Made by a program: the position numbers and the translations under genes
Part shown: positions 9,466 to 17,596 of the stretch, piece by piece
Numbering within the stretch: the first letter of the stretch is position 1
Layout of the letters: each line of letters opens with the position of its first letter
Assembly (NCBI GenBank): GCA_021775105.1
Contig: JAJFIJ010000339.1
Coordinates: 1 to 32,872, forward strand
Direction: 5' to 3'
Length of the DNA stretch: 32,872 nt
Origin: Rhodospirillales bacterium
GTDB taxonomy: Bacteria; Pseudomonadota; Alphaproteobacteria; Rhodospirillales; Casp-alpha2
Notes under the pieces: model-generated
Databases searched by the model: none
Told to the model about the DNA's origin: nothing
The model's input: the letters and a program-made list of their open reading frames with translations, nothing else

Positions 9466-9480
9466 ATTCGAATTTCGAAT
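9466..9480. promoter_or_regulatory. Candidate operator between LysR and methyltransferase genes
   Basis: ATTCGAA and its exact reverse complement TTCGAAT flank a single T, giving a perfect 7-1-7 palindrome in an AT-rich stretch. It is 65-79 nt upstream of the MttB-like start and 71-85 nt upstream of the LysR start. The position fits a LysR recognition site. A weaker ATAA/TTAT dyad lies nearby at 9427-9441. No clear -35/-10 pair could be assigned. Confidence 0.45.
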
Positions 9481-9544
9481 GACGTGCTAGCATCCTCCAG
9501 AAATTGATTGTCATTATGATCAAACTGATAAGTCTGGAGGGGAT

Positions 9545-11101
9545 ATGGCGAGACGCGGACGGGCGATGGGGAAAGGGCGATTGCGCAAGGAAAGCAGTTC
9601 TGACTTCGCTCAACTTCCCTTTCAGAACCTGAAAATTCCTTATCAACCCTACAACATCATCTCGGACGATCAGGTGGAGGCCATTCATAACGCTTCCATG
9701 GATGTTCTGGAAAATATCGGCATCAATTTCCTGCTCGACGAAGCCCGCGATATCCTGAAAGAAGCCGGTGCCGATGTCAGGGAAGGCGAAACCCGTGTCC
9801 GGTTTGACCGCAATATGGTTATGGAGCTGGTCGCAACCGTTCCGTCACAATTTTCCATGTATGCCCGTAACCCGGCGCATAATATCCGGTTCGGTGCCAA
9901 CAACATGAACTTCGCGCTGGTTGCCAGCCCACCCAACGCCAGCGATATGATTGGCGGCAGGCGATCCGGTAATTTTGAAGATTTCTGCAACTTCGTTCGC
10001 CTTGGGCAGACTTTGAATATTGTTCACATGATTGGCGGCTACCCCGTTGAACCGGCCGACCTGCCCGCCAACATCAGGCACCTCCGGGCCGAAAGCGAAG
10101 TTATCAAATTGTCGGACAAGGTCGGATTCGGTTATTCGCTGGGGCGCGATCGAATTCATGATTCCATGGAAATGATACGGATTGGTCGTGGTGTCGATTG
10201 GTCACAGATGGAAAAAGAACCGAGCATCATGACCACGGTCAACGCCAACTCACCGTTGCAATATGACATTCCCATGCTGATCGGCATGATCGAGATGGCC
10301 AAACATGGCCAACCCGTCAGCGTTACCCCGTTTACCCTGGCCGGTGCCATGGCTCCGGTAACGCTGGCCGGTGCCCTGACCCAGCAAAACGCCGAAGCGC
10401 TGGCCGGTATTGCCTTCATTCAGGCGGTCAACCCGAGGTCGCCCGTATGGTATGGCGGGTTTACCTCCAACGTTGATATGAAAACCGGCGCACCGGCGTT
10501 CGGCACACCAGAATACGCCAAGGCCGTTCTGATCGGCGGCCAGTTGACCCGGCGTTATGACATTCCCTACCGGTCATCCAACGTTAACGCATCGAACGCC
10601 CCTGACGTGCAGTCGGCTTACGAGTCGCAGATGTCGATCTGGCCCTGTATGCTGGCGCACTGCAATATGGTCAAACATGCGCTGGGATGGATCGAAGGGG
10701 GGCTGTGTGCGTCGTTTGAAAAAGTCATTATTGATGCGGAGATGTTACAAATGATGGCCGAAATGATGAAACCCGTCGAAATCAACGATGAAGAATTCGG
10801 CCTTTCGGCAATGGAGGAAGTCGGTCCCGGCGGCCATTACTTTGGCTGCGCCCATACCATGGAACGCTATGAGACGGCTTTCTATTCTCCCATGCTGTCG
10901 GACTGGCGGAATTTCGAGAACTGGGAAGAAGCCGGTTCTAATGACGCCACCACGCGCGCACATCACATCTACAAACAACTGCTGGAAGATTACCAACCCC
11001 CCGCCCTTGATCCGGCTATTGCCGAGGAACTTGATGCCTTTGTTGAAAGACGGATCGCCGAAGGCGGGCAGGATCCAAACAGCTATGGGGAAAAGAAATG
11101 A
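9545..11101 (+). CDS. MttB-superfamily (trimethylamine/betaine) methyltransferase without pyrrolysine
   Basis: The protein (518 residues) belongs to the trimethylamine:corrinoid methyltransferase superfamily, TIM-barrel enzymes that pass a methyl group from a quaternary amine to a cobalamin-binding protein. The N-terminal HNASMDVLENIGINFL and C-terminal EVGPGGHYFGCAHTME segments are characteristic. The gene is open throughout with no in-frame UAG, and the RSSNVNASNAPD region lies where archaeal MttB carries pyrrolysine, so this is the non-Pyl branch that includes glycine betaine methyltransferase MtgB. The ATG follows GGAGG with short spacing; an in-frame ATG at 9566 is an alternative. The stop overlaps the next start as ATGA, so it is coupled to the dehydrogenase. 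No corrinoid protein or MtgA-type methyltransferase is visible, so the acceptor must be encoded elsewhere or the chemistry differs. Confidence 0.9.
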   Translation: MARRGRAMGKGRLRKESSSDFAQLPFQNLKIPYQPYNIISDDQVEAIHNASMDVLENIGINFLLDEARDILKEAGADVREGETRVRFDRNMVMELVATVPSQFSMYARNPAHNIRFGANNMNFALVASPPNASDMIGGRRSGNFEDFCNFVRLGQTLNIVHMIGGYPVEPADLPANIRHLRAESEVIKLSDKVGFGYSLGRDRIHDSMEMIRIGRGVDWSQMEKEPSIMTTVNANSPLQYDIPMLIGMIEMAKHGQPVSVTPFTLAGAMAPVTLAGALTQQNAEALAGIAFIQAVNPRSPVWYGGFTSNVDMKTGAPAFGTPEYAKAVLIGGQLTRRYDIPYRSSNVNASNAPDVQSAYESQMSIWPCMLAHCNMVKHALGWIEGGLCASFEKVIIDAEMLQMMAEMMKPVEINDEEFGLSAMEEVGPGGHYFGCAHTMERYETAFYSPMLSDWRNFENWEEAGSNDATTRAHHIYKQLLEDYQPPALDPAIAEELDAFVERRIAEGGQDPNSYGEKK

Positions 11102-13512
11102 AGACACATACGCGGGCCGTCGTCATTGGTGGCGGCGTTGTCGGGTGCAGCGTCCTCTATCATCTGACCAAATTTGGCTGGGACGATGTTGTTCTGATCG
11201 AACGCTCAGAGCTGACATCGGGATCGACATGGCACGCGGCGGGTGGCTTTCACACCCTTAATTCCGACCCCAACATCGCCAAACTTCAGGGATATACAAT
11301 CAGGCTTTACAAAGAGCTTGAAGAGATCAGTGGACAGGCCTGCGGTTTACACCACGTCGGCGGCGTGACGCTGGCAACCGATCAGGAACGGATGGACCTG
11401 CTGACAGCCGAACGCGCCAAGCATCGCTATATGGGCCTTGATACGCATCTGGTTACGCCCCACGAAATTGCTGATCTCTGCCCGGTGATCAGTGTTGATG
11501 GTGTCGTTGGCGGCCTTTATGACCCTCTGGACGGGCATCTTGATCCATCCGGCACCACGCATGCCTATGCCAGGGCAGCGCGTATTCAGGGCGCGGAAAT
11601 CTATCTGCGTAACCGGGTCCTGGAACTGAACCACAAACCGGATGGCACCTGGGATGTGGTCACCGAACAGGGTACGATCAACACGGAAAACGTCGTCAAT
11701 GCGGGCGGCCTGTGGGCCCGCGAAGTTGGCGCGATGGTCGGTGTTTATCATCCGCTTCACCCGATGGAGCACCAGTATCTCGTGACAGATGACATCCCCG
11801 AAGTCTATGAGCGCGAAAAGGAACTACCGCACATTATGGACCCGGGCGGGGAAACCTATTTTCGCCAGGAGGGTCGTGGGCTGGTTATCGGGATCTACGA
11901 GCAGGATTGCGATCCGTGGGGTGTTGACGGCACGTCCTGGGACTTCGGTCATGAATTGTTACCCAATAACCTGGACCGCATCTCAGACCCGCTGGAAGCC
12001 GCCTTCAAGCGCTATCCGTGTCTGGCTGACGCGGGCATCAAAACCGTCATCAACGGCCCCTTCACCTTTGCCCCGGATGGCAATCCGCTGGTTGGCCCGA
12101 TGCCCGGCGTTCCCGGTTACTGGTGCGCCTGCGCGGTGATGGCCGGTTTCAGCCAGGGCGGCGGAGTCGGCCTGACGCTGGCCGAATGGATGATCGAGGG
12201 TGAACCGTCATCTGACGTGTTTGCCATGGATGTCGCGCGTTACGGTGATTTCTGCACCAACACCTACACCCGTGAAAAAGTTAAAGAAAACTACCAGCAC
12301 CGCTTTTCCATTGTTTACCCCAACGAAGAACTGCCAGCGGCACGGCCTCTCAAAACAACACCGGCCTATGGCATCTGGGATCAACAGAACGCCGTCTTCG
12401 GGTCGGCCTACGGCCTTGAGCACGTAAACTACTTTGCCCCTGCTGGTGAAGACCGTATGGAAACGCCGACGTTTCGCCGATCAAATGCATTTGGCACCGT
12501 CGGTGATGAATGCCGCGCCGTTCGCACTGCCGTCGGCATCAATGAAATTCACAACTTCGGAAAATACGAAGTCTCCGGCCCCGGTGCCGGGGATTACCTC
12601 AACACCATTATGGCCAACAGGATGCCGGGCGTTGGCCGGATGACCCTGACCCCCATGCTGAGCCCGAGCGGTAAGTTGATTGGTGATTTCACCGTTTCGC
12701 ACATTCGCCAGGATCACTATCAGATAACCGGCTCGTCCGGTGCACAGGCCTATCACATGCGCTGGTTCGAACAGCATCTGCCGGACAGCCGGGTCGAGAT
12801 CAAAAACATCTCGCTTGACCGTATCGGTTTTCAGATTGCCGGGCCGAAGGCCCGCGATCTGTTGTCACGGACCACGCGAACCGATGTCTCCAATGACGCC
12901 TTGCGGTTCCTCAGTGTACAGGAGATGGAAATCGGCGGCACGCCGGCGATTGTCTGCCGGGTCTCCTATACCGGTGACCTTGGCTACGAAATTTATGTCC
13001 CGGCCGCCTATCAGGTGTCACTTTATCAGACCCTTGCCGACGCCGGCAAAGACCTCGGCCTCAAAACGTTCGGCATGCGTGCCATGATGTCCCTGAGACT
13101 GGAAAAAAGTTTCGGTTCGTGGTTACGCGAATACAAACCCGATTACACACCTGCGGAAACCGGGCTGGACAGGTTCATCCATTTCCAGAAGCCCGACTTC
13201 ATCGGTCGTGACGCGGCGATTGCCGCGCGTGACAATCCGCCGAGCCGACATCTCGCGACCCTGATCGTCGACGCCGATGATGCCGATGTCTGGGGCGATG
13301 AGCCGATCTTCAGAGGCGGCGAGGTCATCGGTTTTGTGACCTCCGGCGGTTACGCACATTTTTCGGAAAAAAGCGTCGCCATCGGCTTCATTCCAAACGA
13401 TATGATTGAAGACGGTGCCGAATTCGAGATCGAGATTCTGGGTGACATGCGGCGTGCTGTGATTAACAACACGCCGCTGTTTGACCCGAATGGCGAACGC
13501 ATGCGGGGTTAA
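11098..13512 (+). CDS. Dimethylglycine/sarcosine dehydrogenase-like FAD enzyme with GcvT domain
   Basis: This 804-residue, two-part enzyme matches the length and layout of dimethylglycine dehydrogenases. The N-terminal FAD domain has GGGVVG (11-16) and GSTWHAAGG (42-50), where His46 matches the residue that binds FAD covalently in mammalian dimethylglycine dehydrogenase. A middle FAO-type segment follows, and from about residue 430 there is an aminomethyltransferase (GcvT) fold with a C-terminal barrel. GcvT hallmarks include SYTGDLGYEIYVP, RLEKSFGSWLREYKPDYTP and KPDFIGRDAA. The expected reaction oxidises an N-methyl group and hands the one-carbon unit to tetrahydrofolate. It starts within the stop of the MttB-like gene. 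The pair would remove successive methyl groups from a trimethylated then dimethylated amine. The exact substrate is not deducible. Confidence 0.9.
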   Translation: MKTHTRAVVIGGGVVGCSVLYHLTKFGWDDVVLIERSELTSGSTWHAAGGFHTLNSDPNIAKLQGYTIRLYKELEEISGQACGLHHVGGVTLATDQERMDLLTAERAKHRYMGLDTHLVTPHEIADLCPVISVDGVVGGLYDPLDGHLDPSGTTHAYARAARIQGAEIYLRNRVLELNHKPDGTWDVVTEQGTINTENVVNAGGLWAREVGAMVGVYHPLHPMEHQYLVTDDIPEVYEREKELPHIMDPGGETYFRQEGRGLVIGIYEQDCDPWGVDGTSWDFGHELLPNNLDRISDPLEAAFKRYPCLADAGIKTVINGPFTFAPDGNPLVGPMPGVPGYWCACAVMAGFSQGGGVGLTLAEWMIEGEPSSDVFAMDVARYGDFCTNTYTREKVKENYQHRFSIVYPNEELPAARPLKTTPAYGIWDQQNAVFGSAYGLEHVNYFAPAGEDRMETPTFRRSNAFGTVGDECRAVRTAVGINEIHNFGKYEVSGPGAGDYLNTIMANRMPGVGRMTLTPMLSPSGKLIGDFTVSHIRQDHYQITGSSGAQAYHMRWFEQHLPDSRVEIKNISLDRIGFQIAGPKARDLLSRTTRTDVSNDALRFLSVQEMEIGGTPAIVCRVSYTGDLGYEIYVPAAYQVSLYQTLADAGKDLGLKTFGMRAMMSLRLEKSFGSWLREYKPDYTPAETGLDRFIHFQKPDFIGRDAAIAARDNPPSRHLATLIVDADDADVWGDEPIFRGGEVIGFVTSGGYAHFSEKSVAIGFIPNDMIEDGAEFEIEILGDMRRAVINNTPLFDPNGERMRG

Positions 13513-13540
13513 GCTCTGGCGGGGTTAAAATCTCACCCGA

Positions 13541-14794
13541 TTACGCTGCCTGACGACGGCCTTGAGAATTACCGCGACGTGATCCGTTATTGCGGCCCCG
13601 GTGCTGTTTCTTTCGTTGCGGGCTGCGTTTGACCGGTCCCGGATCATTGGCAATGTCGACCGCATGGTAGGGGTGGTCTTCGACAACCGGCACACATTGG
13701 CGAATGGTCTTTTCAATATCGCGCAGATAGGCCCGTTCTTCATGATCGCAGAACGAGATCGCAATACCCGTCGCGCCCGCCCGTGCGGTCCGCCCAATAC
13801 GGTGGACGTAACTTTCAGGTTCGTTGGGTAATTCAAAATTGATGACGTGTGTAACACCATCAACATCAATACCGCGCGCCGCGATGTCGGTCGCGACAAG
13901 GGCCCGAATATGCCCGGATTTGAATCCGTCAAGCGCGCGCTGGCGGGCGTTCTGCGACTTGTTGCCGTGGATGGCATCGGATTTAACCCCACCATTCTGA
14001 AGATGTCTGGCAACCCGGTCGGCACCATGTTTGGTCCGGGTAAAGATCAGAACCCGTTCGATCTCCCGGTTCTTCAACAATTCGGCAAGCAGGGCGCGTT
14101 TTTTGTCCTTGGCAACGAACAGAACCTGCTGATCGACCCGTTCGGCGGTGGTTGCCGCTGGCGCGACCTCGACCCGCACGGGGTTATTCAACAGACTGGA
14201 CGCCAGTCCCTGAACCGACGTCGGCATGGTCGCCGAAAAGAATACGGTCTGGCGTTGTCTCGGCAGCTGGGCTGCGATCTTTTTGACGTCGCGAATAAAG
14301 CCCATGTCGAGCATGCGATCCGCTTCGTCGAGGATGAAAACCTCAACCTTGTCGAGTTTGACGTGGCCCTGATTCATCAGATCAATCAGACGGCCCGGCG
14401 TGGCGACCAGAATATGGACCCCGCGCGACAGCGCCTGAATTTGCGGACGGATGGAAACGCCGCCGAAGACGACAGCCGAACGTATCGGCACATCGCGGCC
14501 ATAGCTTTTGAAACTGTCATTGATTTGTCCGGCCAGTTCGCGGGTCGGCGCCAAAATCAGCGCCCGTGGCTGGTTGCGCAGCGATTTCTCGCCGCTTTTC
14601 GACAGACGGTCCAGCAGCGGCAGCGCAAAGGCCGCCGTTTTGCCGGTTCCGGTCTGGGCAACGCCCAGCACATCGTTGCCGTCAAGCAACGCCGGAATGG
14701 TTTTCAGCTGGATCGGGGTTGGCGTGGTATAGCCTTCGTCGGCAATCGCGCGAAGGAGAGGTTGGGCCAGTTTAAGGCCCGAAAAATTAGTCAT
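13541..14794 (-). CDS. rhlE: DEAD-box ATP-dependent RNA helicase, RhlE type
   Basis: This 417-residue RNA helicase carries all the expected motifs: [11 protein letters not shown] (I), PTRELAGQI (Ia), TPGRL (Ib), LDEADRMLD (II), FFSATMP (III), [11 protein letters not shown] (IV), [14 protein letters not shown] (V) and [10 protein letters not shown] (VI). A basic, glycine- and arginine-rich tail (from about residue 385) is typical of RhlE and binds RNA. The start at MTNFSGL is preferred over an upstream ATG at 14836 because homologues begin with this hydrophobic Q-motif leader. It acts in ribosome assembly or RNA turnover, often under cold stress. It is convergent with the dehydrogenase gene (28 bp apart) and not obviously linked to the amine pathway. 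The assignment within the DEAD family is likely but not proven. Confidence 0.92.
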   Translation of the reverse strand: MTNFSGLKLAQPLLRAIADEGYTTPTPIQLKTIPALLDGNDVLGVAQTGTGKTAAFALPLLDRLSKSGEKSLRNQPRALILAPTRELAGQINDSFKSYGRDVPIRSAVVFGGVSIRPQIQALSRGVHILVATPGRLIDLMNQGHVKLDKVEVFILDEADRMLDMGFIRDVKKIAAQLPRQRQTVFFSATMPTSVQGLASSLLNNPVRVEVAPAATTAERVDQQVLFVAKDKKRALLAELLKNREIERVLIFTRTKHGADRVARHLQNGGVKSDAIHGNKSQNARQRALDGFKSGHIRALVATDIAARGIDVDGVTHVINFELPNEPESYVHRIGRTARAGATGIAISFCDHEERAYLRDIEKTIRQCVPVVEDHPYHAVDIANDPGPVKRSPQRKKQHRGRNNGSRRGNSQGRRQAA

Positions 14795-15099
14795 ATTATT
14801 GTTGTTCTTTCTCAAACAAATAGTCGTGACCCGCACCCCGCATGCGGGATGGCAGGTGCGCTAGCACGATGCAAGCATTGTCAACACGGTGCGCTCTCGG
14901 CAACCGGTCTAACGAAACGCCCACTTATATCTAAAGGAAACGTGGCCGACCCCAAAGCCTTGTGCGGGGTGGCGAGTGATCAAATTTGATCTTGAAGGGA
15001 ATGTCGTTGGCGGCACAAGGCGCTATTTATGAGCGAAAGTCAACAACTAGATTTTGTGGGGCTGGTTTTCGGGAAAATTCCAACCCTAAGCTTGTCAAA
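14795..15099. other. Non-coding stretch upstream of the helicase, with a hairpin
   Basis: No convincing gene is present here. It holds the leader of the helicase gene (minus strand). CCCGCATGCGGG (14837-14848) is a perfect palindrome nested within CGCACC (14832-14837) and GGTGCG (14855-14860), so a hairpin could form in the helicase 5' leader 38-66 nt before its start. Such leaders are known for cold-inducible helicases, but a regulatory role here is a guess. The remainder up to the tRNA fragment shows no recognisable signal. Confidence 0.35.
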
Positions 15100-15144
15100 T
15101 GGTGGGCCGTGTAGGGCTCGAACCTACGACCTAGTGATTAAGAG
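15100..15144 (-). other. Attachment site: 3' fragment of a tRNA-Lys(CUU) gene
   Basis: Read on the minus strand this is the 3' part of a tRNA: anticodon loop CTCTTAA (anticodon CUU), 3' anticodon stem TCACT, variable loop AGGTC, T arm GTAGG-TTCGAGC-CCTAC, acceptor strand ACGGCCC, discriminator A, CCA. The T stem pairs perfectly. Beyond the anticodon loop (15145 upwards) the expected AGTGA partner strand, D arm and 5' acceptor strand are absent. Identity thus ends at the anticodon loop, a common crossover point of tyrosine recombinases. The fragment is the copy displaced onto the downstream host side, which places the element to its right. It cannot be a functional tRNA. Confidence 0.85.
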
Positions 15145-15153
15145 TTCGAGATT

Positions 15154-15171
15154 CCTAGGGTGACCTAGGGT
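15154..15171 (+). repeat. Direct repeat CCTAGGGT beside the attachment site
   Basis: CCTAGGGT occurs at 15154-15161 and 15164-15171, 2 nt apart, 10 bp inside the att fragment and 118 bp before the integrase start. Each copy contains the palindrome CCTAGG. Short direct repeats flanking a core site are typical arm-type binding sites of tyrosine recombinases or sites for an excisionase. The role is inferred from position only. Confidence 0.4.
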
Positions 15172-15288
15172 ATATGATGGTCGATTGTTGGTTTGCGAAC
15201 AACATGTTACGCGACATTATAGTCGATATCAGGTGATTACGGGCGATGTCCGTTCGGTGCCTGGTACAGTACTTATAAGGAGCAAACC

Positions 15289-16416
15289 ATGGCTGTCGCA
15301 AACCTCACAGAGTCACGAATAAGAAACCTTGAACTCGGCTCAGGCATTCACAGAGACCAGCAAGTTAAAGGCTTGATGGTTATCTGTCATCAAACCACCA
15401 AAACCTTCGCCGTCCAAGGTGATGTCAGACGGAATGGCCGCCACATCCGCACTGTCCGGCTAAAGATTGACCGATGTGATCGAATTGGTCTTCGCGAGGC
15501 CCGTCGTCGCGCCAAGGAAACCATGAGTCAGATACAGTCTGGCATCGATCCGACTGCACGTCCGAACGAAACCGGCATTACACTGTCTGAAGTAATGGAT
15601 ATATACGAGAAAGATCGCGACCTGTCTCCAAGCACGATCGAAGGCTACCGATATCACATCGAAAAGTACCTTAAGCCAATCAGGAACCGAGCAGTCATCG
15701 ATATATCTAGATCTGACGTACGGGACCTATACGACACGCTCAGGCGCCGTTCGGGCAATACCACCGGCGCGTCAGTAATGCGCACGCTCAGATTGCTCAT
15801 CAATGAAGCGCGCCGCATCGACGAGACTATCAGTGAAAACCCAGTCTGCGCCATCCGAATTCCACAGCCTAGGCAGCGTCATGTCGATGACATTGACCTA
15901 GAAGAGTGGTGGGACGCGACTAAAGTGTTATCACCGATCCGGCGAGACTTGCATCGGATGTTTATGTTCTCTGGCCTTCGGCGTGAATCACTTTTAACAA
16001 TCGAGTGCGACGATGTTGATCTTGAGGCAGGAGTAATTGTCGTTCGTCATATGAAATCCCGCCGTCCTTTCATCCTGCCACTTAGCAATTTTATGACCGA
16101 CCTCGTTCATAATCGTATGGACGCAGACATCCGACTAAACAGTAAATGGCTTTGGCCATCACGTGACAGCAGGTGCGGCCACGTCACCGAGCCAAAAGAG
16201 AAAGGGCTTCCCTCTCCGCACGCTTATCGCCACCTCTGGCGCACTCAGGCCATCGCGGCGGGCGTACCATATGCTGAAAGTGCTCTCCTTTTGGATCAGA
16301 GATTGCCCGGTGCATCAGGTGGATACGTCCACCAACAACACCTAGCCACACACCTCAAGAAATACCAACAGATGGTCACTGATCACCTATTGCAAATGAT
16401 AGTAAATGAGGATTGA
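15289..16416 (+). CDS. Tyrosine recombinase/integrase
   Basis: This 375-residue site-specific recombinase presumably integrated the element into tRNA-Lys. The N-terminal 90 residues form an arm-binding domain with a P4-integrase-like pattern, including IGLREARRRAKE. Residues about 95-180 form the SAM-like core-binding domain, and the rest is catalytic. Visible catalytic residues are Arg231 (SGLRRES), Lys256 (HMKSRRP), His311 and Arg314 (HAYR), and nucleophile Tyr346 (GGYVH). The usual second His or Trp before the tyrosine appears to be Gln337 (LDQRLPG). A TAAGGAG ribosome site precedes the ATG. It lies 144 bp from the attachment fragment, the standard arrangement. The Gln substitution may lower activity but does not prove inactivation. 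Confidence 0.92.
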   Translation: MAVANLTESRIRNLELGSGIHRDQQVKGLMVICHQTTKTFAVQGDVRRNGRHIRTVRLKIDRCDRIGLREARRRAKETMSQIQSGIDPTARPNETGITLSEVMDIYEKDRDLSPSTIEGYRYHIEKYLKPIRNRAVIDISRSDVRDLYDTLRRRSGNTTGASVMRTLRLLINEARRIDETISENPVCAIRIPQPRQRHVDDIDLEEWWDATKVLSPIRRDLHRMFMFSGLRRESLLTIECDDVDLEAGVIVVRHMKSRRPFILPLSNFMTDLVHNRMDADIRLNSKWLWPSRDSRCGHVTEPKEKGLPSPHAYRHLWRTQAIAAGVPYAESALLLDQRLPGASGGYVHQQHLATHLKKYQQMVTDHLLQMIVNED

Positions 16417-16539
16417 TTTTTCTTTTGAAATTTTGTTAGCCTGTGATCAGATGAGTATTTGAAATTCAAATTCGCCATCGACGTATTTTGAATGCTGTTT
16501 CTAGTGAAGAAAGGATAGTACAATACTATGACGAATTAA

Positions 16540-16790
16540 ACTGAGCTACATCTCAGTTCAAACCTACCGAAGAGCGGTAGGACTGGCCGGCAAATAGAAT
16601 CGCGGCCAGACAAACTTAGGCCAGGGCGAACTCTTCTGGAACCCAACCCTCTGGCTCCTTTAAATATGGGTCCCAATCTATACGTCGTACGTGGGACGGC
16701 GAGCCAGACGGTTGGGAGCGAGCAGATTCCCCAAAGGTTAAACACCTCTGGGAACCTGAGCTGGCAGGACAGATTCTCCAAACTGAGGTG
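16540..16790 (+). ncRNA. Highly structured non-coding block between integrase and HTH gene (candidate RNA or replication origin)
   Basis: No convincing gene lies between 16417 and 16838, but the segment is dense in inverted repeats. In order: ACTGAG/CTCAGT (16540-16557); CCTACCG/CGGTAGG (16563-16581); CTGGCCG/CGGCCAG (16583-16609); a long stem CCCAACCCTCTGGCTC (16642-16657) with GAGCCAGACGGTTGGG (16701-16716), 15 of 16 paired, enclosing GTCCCA/TGGGAC (16670-16697); and CACCTC/GAGGTG (16743-16790) enclosing a bulged TGGGAA/TTCTCCA stem and CCTG/CAGG. A possible -10 box TACAAT (16519-16524) would start a transcript just before the first hairpin. No known RNA family is recognised. It could be an RNA regulator, comparable in role to the P4 immunity RNA, or a DNA replication origin next to the primase. 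The fold is seen; the function is unknown. Confidence 0.45.
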
Positions 16791-16838
16791 AAGAGATAAT
16801 TGCATTCTCGGATCCTCTTAATAGGAGAGATTTGTCTT

Positions 16839-17084
16839 ATGGGTAATACAGACATCACAATTGAGAAAATCAGAGACGTCGTAACTGACGTTCTTAACTC
16901 TCACCACGCGAGTCCGTGGATGGGAACGGAGCAGGCTGCCAAATACATAGGGTGCAAATATGCTACACTGAAAACTTGGCGGTCCCGTGGTGAAGGGCCG
17001 AAATATTGCACCGTCCACGGAAAGTCTATTCGATACAACGTCGATGACCTCGACGCATTTATGCGTGGGGAGGCAAATCGATGA
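16839..17084 (+). CDS. Small HTH DNA-binding protein (excisionase/AlpA-like)
   Basis: This 81-residue protein has a MerR-like winged HTH of the excisionase type: MGTEQAAKYIGCKYATLKTW, then RGEGPKYCTVHGKSIRY and DDLDAFM. This pattern, in which a helix picks a site by row-by-row matching and a wing ends at the start of a DLDAF helix, is common in Xis and AlpA proteins. The chosen ATG follows GGAGAG (16824-16829) at good spacing; an in-frame TTG at 16800 is less likely. It overlaps the prim-pol gene by ATGA, so it is in the replication operon. It probably controls excision or integrase expression. The AT-rich leader before it contains a small hairpin over the ribosome site. Confidence 0.8.
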   Translation: MGNTDITIEKIRDVVTDVLNSHHASPWMGTEQAAKYIGCKYATLKTWRSRGEGPKYCTVHGKSIRYNVDDLDAFMRGEANR

Positions 17085-17596
17085 GTGGATTCAAGGATAA
17101 AAATAGCACTGACCAGAATGGCAGACAGCAACGAAAAGTGCGTGAACCAACTTTGAGTAAACGCGGTCAAATCGCATTTGATTATGCGGTCGAACGAAAC
17201 TGGTTTGTTTTTCCGGTCAAGGCTGGAAGGAAGCAACCTCCTCTGGTCAAGTGGTCTGAAAAGGCGACGAACGATCCCAATGTGATCCAGAAGTGGTGGG
17301 ATCGCTGGCCAGAAGCAAATATCGGTATAGCGGCAGGCCCTAGTGGGCTGGTTGTCATCGATGTCGATGTGAAGAACGGCAATAACGGTATTTTTGAGCT
17401 TGAATGTTTGCAAGCCATACACGGTGAGCTCCAACCAACTTTCACTGCAACGACGCCGAGCGGCGGTTTACATCTCTACTTCAAGGGCAATGTACCGTCT
17501 AGTAACGGAAAGATTGCACCAGGCATCGACATCAAATCAGAAGGTGCCTACGTGCTCGCTCCGGGCTCTGTGATCAAGGGCAATCATCATGAATAA
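17081..17596 (+). CDS. Bifunctional DNA primase/polymerase (prim-pol) N-terminal domain protein, split from VapE
   Basis: This 171-residue protein is the catalytic prim-pol (AEP-type) domain that synthesises primers for element replication. After a basic leader come GWxVFP-like WFVFPVKAGRKQP (41-53), KWWDRWPEANIGIAAG, the metal-binding pair Asp94/Asp96 in VVIDVDVKNG, TPSGGLHLYF (His131) and GIDIKSEGAYVLAPGS (148-163). In relatives the chain runs on into a PriCT and helicase part, but here the frame ends just after GSVIKG. The missing last strand, RDEPLA, is encoded at the start of the next gene in the other frame. The overlap reads ATGAATAA (17589-17596). Either a single-base insertion split one gene, or the two are coupled by reinitiation. 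Confidence 0.82.
   Translation: MSGFKDKNSTDQNGRQQRKVREPTLSKRGQIAFDYAVERNWFVFPVKAGRKQPPLVKWSEKATNDPNVIQKWWDRWPEANIGIAAGPSGLVVIDVDVKNGNNGIFELECLQAIHGELQPTFTATTPSGGLHLYFKGNVPSSNGKIAPGIDIKSEGAYVLAPGSVIKGNHHE

Noticed and set aside
9545-11101. Possibility that the MttB-like gene encodes pyrrolysine
   Set aside because: The frame runs through 518 codons without any in-frame UAG, so it is the non-Pyl branch.
13847-14989. Long plus-strand reading frame (380 codons)
   Set aside because: It is antisense to the RhlE helicase, whose motifs are unambiguous on the minus strand; the product looks like random translation and has no ribosome site.
16536-16805. Minus-strand frame of 89 codons over the structured block
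   Set aside because: Its sequence is explained by inverted repeats, it has no ribosome site and no recognisable domain.
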